From assembly GCA_947258675.1 (NCBI GenBank), contig CAMYJP010000073.1:1-9270 (forward strand): a stretch of DNA of 9,270 nt, read 5' to 3'. The stretch's first letter is position 1. Every line of letters starts with the position of its first letter. Positions 1 to 6,528 of the stretch are shown one piece after another. The DNA is from an uncultured Desulfobulbaceae bacterium (GTDB lineage: Bacteria; Desulfobacterota; Desulfobulbia; Desulfobulbales; BM004). The position numbers were made by a program, and so were the translations under genes. The notes below the pieces were generated by a model. The model was not told the DNA's origin. It saw nothing but the letters and a program-made list of their open reading frames with translations, and made no database searches.

Positions 1-1181
1 CATTGTACAAATGGCAGGAAAAGTTTTCAAATGAACTTGATGCCAGGCACTCTTTTCAGAGGCGCCAGTATAACCAGGCGGCCAATCAATATGAAATTTT
101 AATAAGGGAAACAGAGAGTAATGAACCACTGCTTTTTGATTTGGCTGGAATATACAGCCGTTTGGGTAAACTGGGAGAGGAAGCAGTTATTTACGAACAA
201 TTAGAAGATACCAGCCCTGAATTTCCTGGTCTTGATAATGCCATACAGAGAAATTATTTGAAACGACGTCCAGAGTTGTCTGCACGTTACGGTATGTTTG
301 AAGACGATGGCTGGGATAGCCATAAAGCAGTCAGAAAAGAATGGGGAGAGATCAATGTGAAATTTTCTCCAGGGGCCAGGCACAGTTTTGATATCAGCAC
401 CTCACGTAATAACTATCACGCACTTAATATAGATGATGACCTTTATTCAAAACGACTGCTACTGTCTTATAATAACCAAATTAAACATGGTCTGATAGCC
501 TCATTGGGTTTGGGAGTTGAGCACCTCGACAAGAATATTCCAAGGAGTGAAATCTTCTCTTTCTCGATGCTCGGCAAAATTGGCGATACACTTTCCAGCC
601 GAATTTCTTTTTCTCAGGATCTTACTACAGATACAACCGCCAGCCTCAGAAGAAATATTTTACATCGGGATTTTGAGGCAGGTTTCTCTGCTGATTTCTT
701 CCCTCGTCTGATTGTCGGAGCAGATTATGAATTTCAAGATTATACTGATGATAATTCAGTGGCCAGATACTCGCTTTGGTCTTCCTATATATTTTTTTTC
801 GAGCCAACTTTTCTTAAGTTTAATTTTCATTATGATCTTGAAGACTCCAGGCATGGGCCTAACCCAGGAATTCCTCTTGAAGACGGGTTTGCCAGATATG
901 ATCATCCTTATTATACGCCGGTTGAGTATTGGATGAATAGATTTTCAATATTCTTTCGACATCAGTTATCTGACGCCACTCTGGATCGAGGGATGCCTCA
1001 ATTTTATACGGTTCAATATACATGGGGGTATGACTCACTGGATGATGATTTAGAAGCTTTGAATGGCAGCTTTTCTGTGGAATTGGAAAAGAATTTTGTT
1101 TTAAAAGGTACAGCAGGTTTTAGCGATCTTAAAAGCCATAAAACAAAAAGCTTGTTACTGTCTATAAGTTATCGATGGTAA
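1..1181 (+). CDS. TPR plus outer-membrane beta-barrel protein, C-terminal part (5' end outside window)
   Basis: The frame is open from the first bases, so about 392 residues of a longer protein are visible and the true start lies upstream; the TTG at position 3 has no visible ribosome site and is probably internal. Roughly residues 15-75 look helical and TPR-like (alternating Ala/Tyr/Leu positions around 'QYNQAANQYEIL' and 'LLFDLAGIYSRLG'). From about residue 110 to the end the pattern changes to short alternating polar/hydrophobic strands rich in Tyr, Phe and Trp, typical of an outer-membrane barrel. The last residues are SISYRW; a terminal aromatic is the usual Bam-complex recognition signal. 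A periplasmic TPR scaffold joined to a barrel is seen in exopolysaccharide export proteins such as PgaA, but no family-specific motif is visible, so the export role is only a possibility. No partner genes are in view. The 412-bp gap after it suggests it ends its transcription unit. Confidence 0.7.
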   Translation, partial: LYKWQEKFSNELDARHSFQRRQYNQAANQYEILIRETESNEPLLFDLAGIYSRLGKLGEEAVIYEQLEDTSPEFPGLDNAIQRNYLKRRPELSARYGMFEDDGWDSHKAVRKEWGEINVKFSPGARHSFDISTSRNNYHALNIDDDLYSKRLLLSYNNQIKHGLIASLGLGVEHLDKNIPRSEIFSFSMLGKIGDTLSSRISFSQDLTTDTTASLRRNILHRDFEAGFSADFFPRLIVGADYEFQDYTDDNSVARYSLWSSYIFFFEPTFLKFNFHYDLEDSRHGPNPGIPLEDGFARYDHPYYTPVEYWMNRFSIFFRHQLSDATLDRGMPQFYTVQYTWGYDSLDDDLEALNGSFSVELEKNFVLKGTAGFSDLKSHKTKSLLLSISYRW

Positions 1182-1206
1182 TATTTAGCTTAATGCCTGG
1201 CACAGT

Positions 1207-1246
1207 GTTGAAGTTAAATAGTGTCTGTTATTCTTCAACTGTTGAA
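1207..1246. repeat. Nested inverted repeats of GTTGAA downstream of the barrel gene
   Basis: GTTGAAG (1207-1213) is complementary to CTTCAAC (1233-1239), a 7-bp stem with a 19-nt loop. The right arm is also the left half of a perfect 13-nt palindrome, TTCAACTGTTGAA (1234-1246). The two pairings exclude each other. It sits 26 bp after the stop codon but no T-run follows, so it is not a standard intrinsic terminator. It may act as a 3' mRNA structure, or be chance in AT-rich DNA. Confidence 0.35.
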
Positions 1247-1526
1247 AGCCATTTGCAACCATCTCTGGTATATTTAAATGTCTGATAACCCTAGAATTAA
1301 AAATAATAGTCTAGAGTGAAATTTAATGTAGATAAAGATTTAGTTTGCAGTGTTGATTATTTCGGTATAAATATGACGATTTTTCTGCAAATTTCATAGA
1401 ATGTCAAAGAATTTAATTTTGGTTTTATTTATAAGAATTGATACTATTTCAAAGCAGTTAGATAAACCTCAGAAAGCTAAATATTTTTAAAATTTCAATT
1501 TGTTATGGTTATATAGTCTAGCATGT

Positions 1527-1544
1527 GAGGTTGATTACAATCTC
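1527..1544. repeat. Small inverted repeat in the greA leader region
   Basis: GAGGTTG (1527-1533) pairs with CAATCTC (1538-1544) around an ATTA loop, with one G-T pair in the stem. It lies 50 bp before the greA start. It is followed on the plus strand by A-rich, not T-rich, sequence, so it is not a terminator for plus-strand transcripts. It could be an operator or leader hairpin; the evidence is only the symmetry. Confidence 0.25.
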
Positions 1545-1593
1545 AAAACAAAAAATTAAACTTGTAAAATTCCATTAATAAAAGGGGTTATAT

Positions 1594-2079
1594 ATGGTTA
1601 CTCGGATGCCTATTTCCAGGAGAGGTTATCAGAAAATGCGTGATGAGCTTGATAAGCTGGAGAGGAAAGAGCGATTTGATGTGGTTAGGGCAATTGAAAC
1701 AGCTCGTGAACATGGTGATTTAAAGGAAAATGCTGAATATCATGCTGCAAAAGAGAGGCAGGGCCATATAGAAGGCAGGATACTTGAGCTGAAGGATAAG
1801 GTTAGCAGGGCAGAAATAATCGATTGTTCAACTGTAGACTGCGAAAGAGCCATTTTCGGTACGGTTGTCAAACTTTTGGATTTGAATACCGATGAAGAAC
1901 TGAATTTTCAACTGTTAGGCCCTGAAGAAGCTGATGTGAAAAGCGGCAGTATTTCGGTTGTCTCACCTTTGGGGAGATCAATTATTGGGAAGAGTATTGG
2001 TGATGAGGTTGTAGCGAATACACCTGGTGGCTTAAGAGAATTTGAGGTTATGGATATTACTCAACCCGCAGATGATTGA
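1594..2079 (+). CDS. greA: Transcription elongation factor GreA
   Basis: GreA enters the secondary channel of stalled, backtracked RNA polymerase and stimulates cleavage of the transcript 3' end so that elongation can resume. The 161-aa length is normal for the family. The N-terminal coiled-coil finger spans about residues 8-78 and carries the hallmark GDLKENAEYHAA at 41-52, with the acidic tip residues Asp42 and Glu45 that hold the catalytic Mg2+. The C-terminal FKBP-like domain follows, ending in the typical pattern 'SPLGRSIIGKSIGDEVVANTP'. The ATG at 1594 is preceded by AAAGGGG (1581-1587) at a suitable 6-nt spacing, which favours it over the ATG four codons later. It appears to be a single-gene unit. 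Its last 19 bp overlap the end of the convergent TetR-type gene. No intrinsic terminator is evident between them. Confidence 0.96.
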   Translation: MVTRMPISRRGYQKMRDELDKLERKERFDVVRAIETAREHGDLKENAEYHAAKERQGHIEGRILELKDKVSRAEIIDCSTVDCERAIFGTVVKLLDLNTDEELNFQLLGPEEADVKSGSISVVSPLGRSIIGKSIGDEVVANTPGGLREFEVMDITQPADD

Positions 2080-2690
2080 AGTGCTTTTTTATAAGGATGG
2101 CTGGAGTTCATATCTTGAATACCACAGAGAAATATATTGCTGATCTGATTTGCCGTTTCATCAATATTGTAAGGCGGTTTGGAAGATAATATCCATAATC
2201 GAGCCATTTCATCCAGCGCACCGAAAAAGGCTCTTTTTGCGATTCCGGGTTGGATGGATTTGCTGAAAAGATTAAGTTCCTGACCTTTCCTCACTATCTG
2301 TGAGATTATATCAACGTATTCACTAAAATTCTTAACACGATATTCTTTGATTAATTTATTGTTTTGTCGCAATTCCATCTGTATTATTTCAGCAAGATTT
2401 CTGTTTTCTTTCAGCATGGATAAATGTTTTTGCGCAAAGATCTCCAGCATTTTGCACGGATTATCTTCTTTTTCTATAAGCTCTTTTACTTGAGCTATAA
2501 GTTTGCCGATCTCGATGTCAAAAACCGACAGAAGAATATCAAATTTATTATTGAAGTAAAGATAGATTGTGCCGTCAGCCACTTTAGCAACTTTTGCTAT
2601 ATCAGATATTCTGGCACTGTAGAAACCCTTTTTAGCGAAGACTTTGACAGCAGCTCGAATTATTTTGGTGTGTTTGTCTGCAGACTTCAT
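2061..2690 (-). CDS. TetR/AcrR-family regulator, FadR-like (fatty-acid responsive type)
   Basis: The product is 209 aa, the usual TetR-family size. The N-terminal DNA-binding domain covers about residues 7-53; the helix-turn-helix lies at about 27-46 and ends in VADGTIYLYF. That string and two ligand-domain stretches, 'QMELRQNNKL' and 'FFGALDEMARLWI', match what I recall of Bacillus subtilis FadR, a repressor of beta-oxidation genes released by long-chain acyl-CoA. Acyl-CoA as effector is therefore inferred from family resemblance. ATG at 2690 is the only in-frame start near the domain; it lacks a clear Shine-Dalgarno site, so translation may be weak. A strong promoter (2773-2801) and a FadR-box palindrome (2748-2765) lie just upstream, pointing to autorepression. 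No fatty-acid genes are adjacent, so its targets are presumably elsewhere. It converges on greA with a 19-bp overlap. Confidence 0.87.
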   Translation of the reverse strand: MKSADKHTKIIRAAVKVFAKKGFYSARISDIAKVAKVADGTIYLYFNNKFDILLSVFDIEIGKLIAQVKELIEKEDNPCKMLEIFAQKHLSMLKENRNLAEIIQMELRQNNKLIKEYRVKNFSEYVDIISQIVRKGQELNLFSKSIQPGIAKRAFFGALDEMARLWILSSKPPYNIDETANQISNIFLCGIQDMNSSHPYKKALQSSAG

Positions 2691-2730
2691 TAATTCAAAA
2701 GGTATGTGAAAGAATGTTATATTCCTCTTA

Positions 2731-2771
2731 GGAGGTTCGAAAGATTATGAATGAGGTCTCATTCGACCTCC
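2731..2771. repeat. Outer inverted repeat enclosing most of the FadR-type operator
   Basis: GGAGGTTCGA (2731-2740) is complementary to TCGACCTCC (2763-2771), apart from one extra T in the left arm. It encloses 22 bp that include most of the FadR-box palindrome. A further competing stem is GAGGTC (2753-2758) with GACCTC (2765-2770). The nested symmetry may extend the operator, or let the upper strand form alternative hairpins. Only part of it would lie in the regulator's own mRNA if transcription starts near 2766. Confidence 0.4.
2748..2765. promoter_or_regulatory. FadR-box-like operator
   Basis: The 18-bp palindrome TGAATGAGGTCTCATTCG fits the Bacillus FadR-box pattern as I recall it, TGAATGA-N4-TCATTCA, in 13 of the 14 arm positions; only the last base differs. 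It lies 58 bp upstream of the FadR-like regulator's start codon and directly at the predicted start of transcription (-10 at 2773-2778), a classic place for a repressor to block initiation. The pairing of a FadR-like protein with a FadR-type box supports both calls. Confidence 0.7.
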
Positions 2772-2772
2772 G

Positions 2773-2801
2773 ATGATATATGGATATAGGATCAATGTCA
2801 A
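2773..2801 (-). promoter_or_regulatory. Sigma-70-type promoter of the FadR-like regulator gene
   Basis: Read on the minus strand, TTGACA (2796-2801) is a perfect -35 and TATCAT (2773-2778) matches the -10 consensus at five of six positions, with an ideal 17-bp spacer. Transcription would start near 2766, giving a leader of about 75 nt and placing the FadR-type palindrome at roughly +1 to +18. Confidence 0.7.
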
Positions 2802-2850
2802 GAGTAAAATAATTAGGTGTTCATTAGTTACATGATATTAATATGAATCC

Positions 2851-2880
2851 TTGACAATTTTATTCAGCGAAAGGTAGTTT
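2851..2880 (+). promoter_or_regulatory. Possible sigma-70-type promoter for the purDE cluster
   Basis: A perfect -35, TTGACA (2851-2856), is followed after 18 bp by a weak -10, TAGTTT (2875-2880, three of six consensus bases). The perfect AT palindrome ATATTAATAT (2835-2844) lies just upstream of the -35 and could be an UP-like element or a protein site. The leader to the ATG would be about 100 nt. The poor -10 suggests a weak or activated promoter. Confidence 0.4.
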
Positions 2881-2985
2881 GATTGCACTGATTTCAACTC
2901 AGAAAAATTTAGGATTTTTTAAAGTGCCCAGGAAAATCTGTATTAATGCAATGATTAATAGTGATGAAAAGGAGAATTGGCAGCT

Positions 2986-4776
2986 ATGAAAATTATGGTA
3001 ATAGGTTCTGGCGGAAGAGAACATACTCTGGTTTGGAAATTGAAGCAAAGCCCAAGAGTCAAGAAAATTTACTGTGCTCCTGGGAATGCTGGAATCGGCA
3101 ACGATGCTGAATGTGTTGATATCTCTGCTGAGGATATAAATGGATTAGCTCGTTTTGCAGCTAAAAACAAGATTGATTTGACCGTCGTTGGACCTGAATC
3201 CTCCTTGACTCTCGGCATTGTCGATCGCTTTGAAAGAAAAGGATTAAAAATATTTGGACCATCTAAAAAGGCGGCTATTCTCGAAGGAAGCAAAGTATTT
3301 ACAAAAAAATTCATGAAAAAATATAATATTCCTTCAGCGGAATTTAAGGTTTTTAAAAAACCTGAGTCCGCCATGTCGTATATTGAAAAAATCGGTGCGC
3401 CTATTGTTGTTAAGGCTGATGGTCTCGCTGCAGGAAAAGGGGTTATAGTTTCTCATACAATTGAAGAGGCGAAAAACGCAGTTAATATAATTATGAAAGA
3501 TAAGGTCTTTGGTGGTGCCGGTAACAAAGTAGTGATAGAAGAATTTATGGAAGGCGAAGAAGCCTCTTTTCTAGCCTTTACGGACGGACAAACCGTCCTG
3601 CCATTACCTACCTCACAGGACCATAAAGCAATTTATGACGGAGATAAAGGACCCAATACTGGAGGGATGGGTGCGTATTCTCCTGCGCCAGTGGTGACCA
3701 AAGATCTTGAAAAACAAATAATGCAGAAGATTATGGTGCCGACCATTAAGGCAATGGCGAAAGAGGGGAGGCCTTACAAGGGAATTCTTTATGCAGGTTT
3801 GATGATTTCTGAAGGCATCGCCAAGGTGGTTGAATTTAACTGTCGTTTCGGCGACCCTGAGGCCCAGCCCTTGTTAATGCGACTTGATACGGATCTTCTT
3901 GAAATAATAGAGTCAGTCTTAGATGATAAATTACAGAAAATTTCATTAAAAATTGACCCCAGGCCAACAGTGTGCGTTGTAATGTCTTCTGGTGGGTATC
4001 CAGGTTCGTATGCGAAAGGAAAAGAAATAAAAGGATTAAGTAAAGTTCAGCAACTTCCATTAGTTGAGGTTTTTCATGCCGGTACTGCAAGGAAAAAGAA
4101 ACGCATCGTAACTTCCGGTGGGCGCGTGTTGGGTGTCACTGCTCTGGGGAAAGGTCTTGATGAAGCTATCAAAAGGGCCTATGAGGCGGTGAGCCTTATT
4201 AAATGGCCTGGTAGTTATTTTCGTAATGATATTGGTGCGAAAGCATTAAAACGAAAGAGAGGAGCAGGTAACAGTGAGCGTCAAGCTCACGTTGGAATAG
4301 TTATGGGAAGTGATTCTGATTTACCTGTAATGAAGGCAGCAGCCGATTTTTTAAAATCAATGGAGATCCCCTTTGAAATGACCGTTGCCTCAGCACATAG
4401 AACCCCAGGGCGCGCCGGACTTTATGCAAGTTCAGCAAAAAAAAGAGGACTTAAGGTTATTATTGCCGGTGCAGGTATGGCAGCACATCTCGCAGGTGTC
4501 CTAGCGTCTCACACCTTATTACCTGTGATAGGAGTTCCTATTGATGCTTCTCCATTAAATGGACTAGACGCCCTGCTTTCAACTGTCCAGATGCCGCCAG
4601 GCGTGCCGGTGGCATCAATGGGTATCGGTAAATCCGGCGCAAAAAATGCAGCTGTTTTGGCTTCTCAGATTTTGGGACTTAATGACGAAAAAATAGCTTA
4701 CAGGCTCAGGAAATTTAAAGATGCAATGGCAGGCCAGGTGGAGGAAAAAGCAAAAGAACTGGAGAAGGATGTTTGA
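2986..4776 (+). CDS. purDE: Fused PurD-PurE: GAR synthetase plus N5-CAIR mutase
   Basis: One 596-aa frame joins two enzymes of purine synthesis. Residues 1 to about 422 are PurD (phosphoribosylamine + glycine + ATP to GAR): N-terminal VIGSGGREH (5-13), ATP-grasp loop KADGLAAGKG (143-152), QDHKAIYDGDKGPNTGGMG (211-229), and EFNCRFGDPE (283-292) with likely metal ligands Glu283 and Asn285. Residues 436-596 are PurE: GSDSD (441-445), SAHRTP (469-474) with catalytic His471, AGMAAHLAG around His501, and LSTVQMPPGVPVA. The SAHRTP loop and His501 point to class I PurE, which uses N5-CAIR and needs PurK; no purK is in view. The linker is only about 13 residues. I chose ATG 2986 over the TTG at 2977 because MKIMVIGSGG is the normal PurD start and GGAG (2971-2974) is too close to the TTG. 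The stop overlaps the next gene by 4 nt. Confidence 0.93.
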   Translation: MKIMVIGSGGREHTLVWKLKQSPRVKKIYCAPGNAGIGNDAECVDISAEDINGLARFAAKNKIDLTVVGPESSLTLGIVDRFERKGLKIFGPSKKAAILEGSKVFTKKFMKKYNIPSAEFKVFKKPESAMSYIEKIGAPIVVKADGLAAGKGVIVSHTIEEAKNAVNIIMKDKVFGGAGNKVVIEEFMEGEEASFLAFTDGQTVLPLPTSQDHKAIYDGDKGPNTGGMGAYSPAPVVTKDLEKQIMQKIMVPTIKAMAKEGRPYKGILYAGLMISEGIAKVVEFNCRFGDPEAQPLLMRLDTDLLEIIESVLDDKLQKISLKIDPRPTVCVVMSSGGYPGSYAKGKEIKGLSKVQQLPLVEVFHAGTARKKKRIVTSGGRVLGVTALGKGLDEAIKRAYEAVSLIKWPGSYFRNDIGAKALKRKRGAGNSERQAHVGIVMGSDSDLPVMKAAADFLKSMEIPFEMTVASAHRTPGRAGLYASSAKKRGLKVIIAGAGMAAHLAGVLASHTLLPVIGVPIDASPLNGLDALLSTVQMPPGVPVASMGIGKSGAKNAAVLASQILGLNDEKIAYRLRKFKDAMAGQVEEKAKELEKDV

Positions 4777-5408
4777 TAGAGTTACCTGAATCAAACCAGA
4801 AAATAAAGAAGGAGATTATAAAAGCTACCGAAATCCTCAGGAAAAGTGGAATTGTAGCTTTCCCAACGGAAACCTATTATGGATTGGCCGTTGATCCTTT
4901 TAATTCCGATGCTCTGGATAGACTGTATAAAGTAAAGAAGAGAGAATCGGCCAAACCGTTGCTTGTTCTTATAGATGATAAAAGTAAATTGTCTTTATTG
5001 GTTAAGGAAATTCCTCCTGTTTTTTTACCTCTGATGGACAACTTCTGGCCGGGCCCTCTCACCTTGATTTTTAATGGCAACGACGAATTGCCCATGCAAC
5101 TGACAGGCAACACAGGAACTGTTGGGATTCGTATTTCCTCTCATCCGATAGCCTTGCGTTTGACAAAGTCTTTCGGTGGTCCTATAACAGCCACAAGTGC
5201 AAACATCTCAGGAAAAAAAGCAGCTGAGAGTGTTGGGGATATTCAGCGTCAATTCGGTTCATCTATCGAAACTGTTCTTGACGGCGGTAGAACCCCTGGA
5301 GTTGCAGCTTCGACGATTGTCGGTTTAAAAAATAATGAGTTGGCACTGATACGACCCGGTGTTATTTCTTATGAGAGGATAAAAAAGTGTTTTAAACATT
5401 CTTTGTGA
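4773..5408 (+). CDS. tsaC: L-threonylcarbamoyladenylate synthase (TsaC/YrdC/Sua5 family)
   Basis: The enzyme makes threonylcarbamoyl-AMP from threonine, bicarbonate and ATP, the first step of the t6A37 modification of ANN-decoding tRNAs in the cytoplasm. Family motifs are present in order: PTETYYGL (31-38), KKR and KPL (55-63), FWPGPLTLIF (91-100), VGIRISSHP (117-125), TATSANISG (139-147) and later DGGRTPGVAASTIV. At 211 aa it has the single-domain TsaC/YrdC form without the extra C-terminal Sua5 domain. The start is TTG at 4773, overlapping the purDE stop as TTGA, with GGAGAAGG (4761-4768) as ribosome site; the nearby ATG at 4769 is in another frame and stops after six codons. The overlap implies translational coupling with purDE. 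The biochemical link to purine synthesis is not obvious; the partner genes tsaB, tsaD and tsaE are not in the window. Confidence 0.94.
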   Translation: MIELPESNQKIKKEIIKATEILRKSGIVAFPTETYYGLAVDPFNSDALDRLYKVKKRESAKPLLVLIDDKSKLSLLVKEIPPVFLPLMDNFWPGPLTLIFNGNDELPMQLTGNTGTVGIRISSHPIALRLTKSFGGPITATSANISGKKAAESVGDIQRQFGSSIETVLDGGRTPGVAASTIVGLKNNELALIRPGVISYERIKKCFKHSL

Positions 5409-5465
5409 TGTCTTTGAATCTTACGCTCCTTTACTCGAATAAGTTCATATATCAGGATTTTCAAG

Positions 5466-6500
5466 GTGGAAAAGATTGCCTCAGATTTATACATCTTCAG
5501 CATTGTTGGAAATTACTTGCAGTTAGCGCTTGTTGTTTTGGCATGCCTATTGACAATCTCTGCGGTTTCGATCTTTTTTCGTTCAAAAGAAATTTTCAAA
5601 AACTTTGATAGTTTAGTTCTGATTTCGATCAATATAGTGTTTGTGGCTGGGTTCTTATGGATCTGTTGGTTTCATTATAAAATCTACAACCAGTTGCCTC
5701 TTGAGCTGCCTGAAAATTTAGTGTCCTGGCTCAATCAGCAGCTTGAACTTATGAACAGGAAAGCAGCATATGGCCTTCCTCTATATGAAAGCCTTGATCC
5801 TCCACGATATGCTATCCCTGTCTGGATTGAGAATGAAAAATATTATTTTTGGTACATGTGTTTTGCCTTGCTGGCACTTTTCAGCCATTTTCGAATAAGT
5901 AATCGTCCATTTCGCGCTGCTATACATATTCTTCTCGCATGTCATATAGCTATCCTTTTTATTTACACTGATCCTTTTACCGACCCATTACCAAGATTTT
6001 TCGCTGAGATAACACCGTGGTTTGACGAAAAATTCTCCGCAATGGACAGGTTAGGGCATTTCATGCGTTTATATCCTAAAATGATTTTTTATTATAATGC
6101 TGAATACATGTGGTTACATCCGCCTATGCTTTTTCTGGCTTATGGAAGCATAACTGTAACCTTTGTTACTTCTTCTTTCATGCTCTTTAAGCGAGATATC
6201 ATAATTGAACGGCTGGGCTATGATGCAGCTAAATTTGGCTATCTAATGCTCACTCTGGGAATGTTGCTCGGCTATCCATGGGCATTGAAAGCTTGGGGGC
6301 CGAATTGGTGGTGGGATCCAAAGATTTGCAGTTCAATAATGATGTGGGCTATTTTTTCAACTTTTCTTCATACCCGGTTGTATGCAAATAAACGGTCCAT
6401 GTGGTATTTCTCTTCAATATTGGGAATTCTTTGTTTTGTTGCAATGATATTCACCTTTATTACTTCTTTTTATTTTCCTGGCGAACATACTTTTCAGTAA
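5466..6500 (+). CDS. CcsA/CcmF-like cytochrome c assembly membrane protein
   Basis: The 344-aa protein is strongly hydrophobic, with about seven to eight membrane segments (for example 17-37, 50-68, 127-142, 151-167, 217-240, 256-274, 287-301 and 313-337). The C-terminal half has the tryptophan-rich haem-handling motif of the CcsA/CcmC/CcmF superfamily: AWGPNWWWDP (276-285), followed by a helix ending in LHTRLY with His302. Ahead of it, LHPPMLFLAYGS (217-228) resembles the HPPMLYLGY segment of CcmF, with His218 a likely haem ligand. The expected role is delivery or presentation of haem on the outer membrane face for covalent attachment to c-type apocytochromes. The family's usual DPxE pattern reads DPKI here, so the Glu is missing at 287. 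The GTG start at 5466 follows CAGGA at 8-nt spacing. It lies 57 bp after tsaC and 28 bp before another membrane protein. CcsA versus CcmF type cannot be settled here. Confidence 0.8.
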   Translation: MEKIASDLYIFSIVGNYLQLALVVLACLLTISAVSIFFRSKEIFKNFDSLVLISINIVFVAGFLWICWFHYKIYNQLPLELPENLVSWLNQQLELMNRKAAYGLPLYESLDPPRYAIPVWIENEKYYFWYMCFALLALFSHFRISNRPFRAAIHILLACHIAILFIYTDPFTDPLPRFFAEITPWFDEKFSAMDRLGHFMRLYPKMIFYYNAEYMWLHPPMLFLAYGSITVTFVTSSFMLFKRDIIIERLGYDAAKFGYLMLTLGMLLGYPWALKAWGPNWWWDPKICSSIMMWAIFSTFLHTRLYANKRSMWYFSSILGILCFVAMIFTFITSFYFPGEHTFQ

Positions 6501-6528
6501 ATTTAAAAAGGGAGAACTCATCTTAGAT

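Larger units (their letters stand above)
1182..1593. other. AT-rich intergenic region upstream of greA
   Basis: There are 412 bp without a convincing gene; all frames are broken by frequent stops. Two inverted repeats (1207-1246 and 1527-1544) are listed separately. For greA I could not find a good promoter: TATAGT at 1512-1517 is a fair -10 but has no -35 at proper distance, and TTTGCA-N16-TATAAA around 1345-1375 is only a weak candidate. No stem followed by a T-run was found after the barrel gene. Confidence 0.6.

Noticed and set aside
43..1203. Three copies of CC(A/T)GGCAC around the barrel gene
   Set aside because: The copies are short and irregularly spaced, and two are within coding sequence; no array or flanking structure is seen.
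2424..2693. 89-codon plus-strand frame opposite the TetR-type gene
   Set aside because: It lies within the coding region of a clear TetR-family gene and has no domain features; it is a shadow frame.
2977..2985. TTG at 2977 as the purDE start
   Set aside because: It is only 2 nt from GGAG, and the ATG at 2986 gives the standard PurD N-terminus with an acceptable 11-nt spacing.
3069..4090. Minus-strand frames (101 and 84 codons) within purDE
   Set aside because: They are antisense to a highly conserved enzyme, with no ribosome sites or protein-like motifs.
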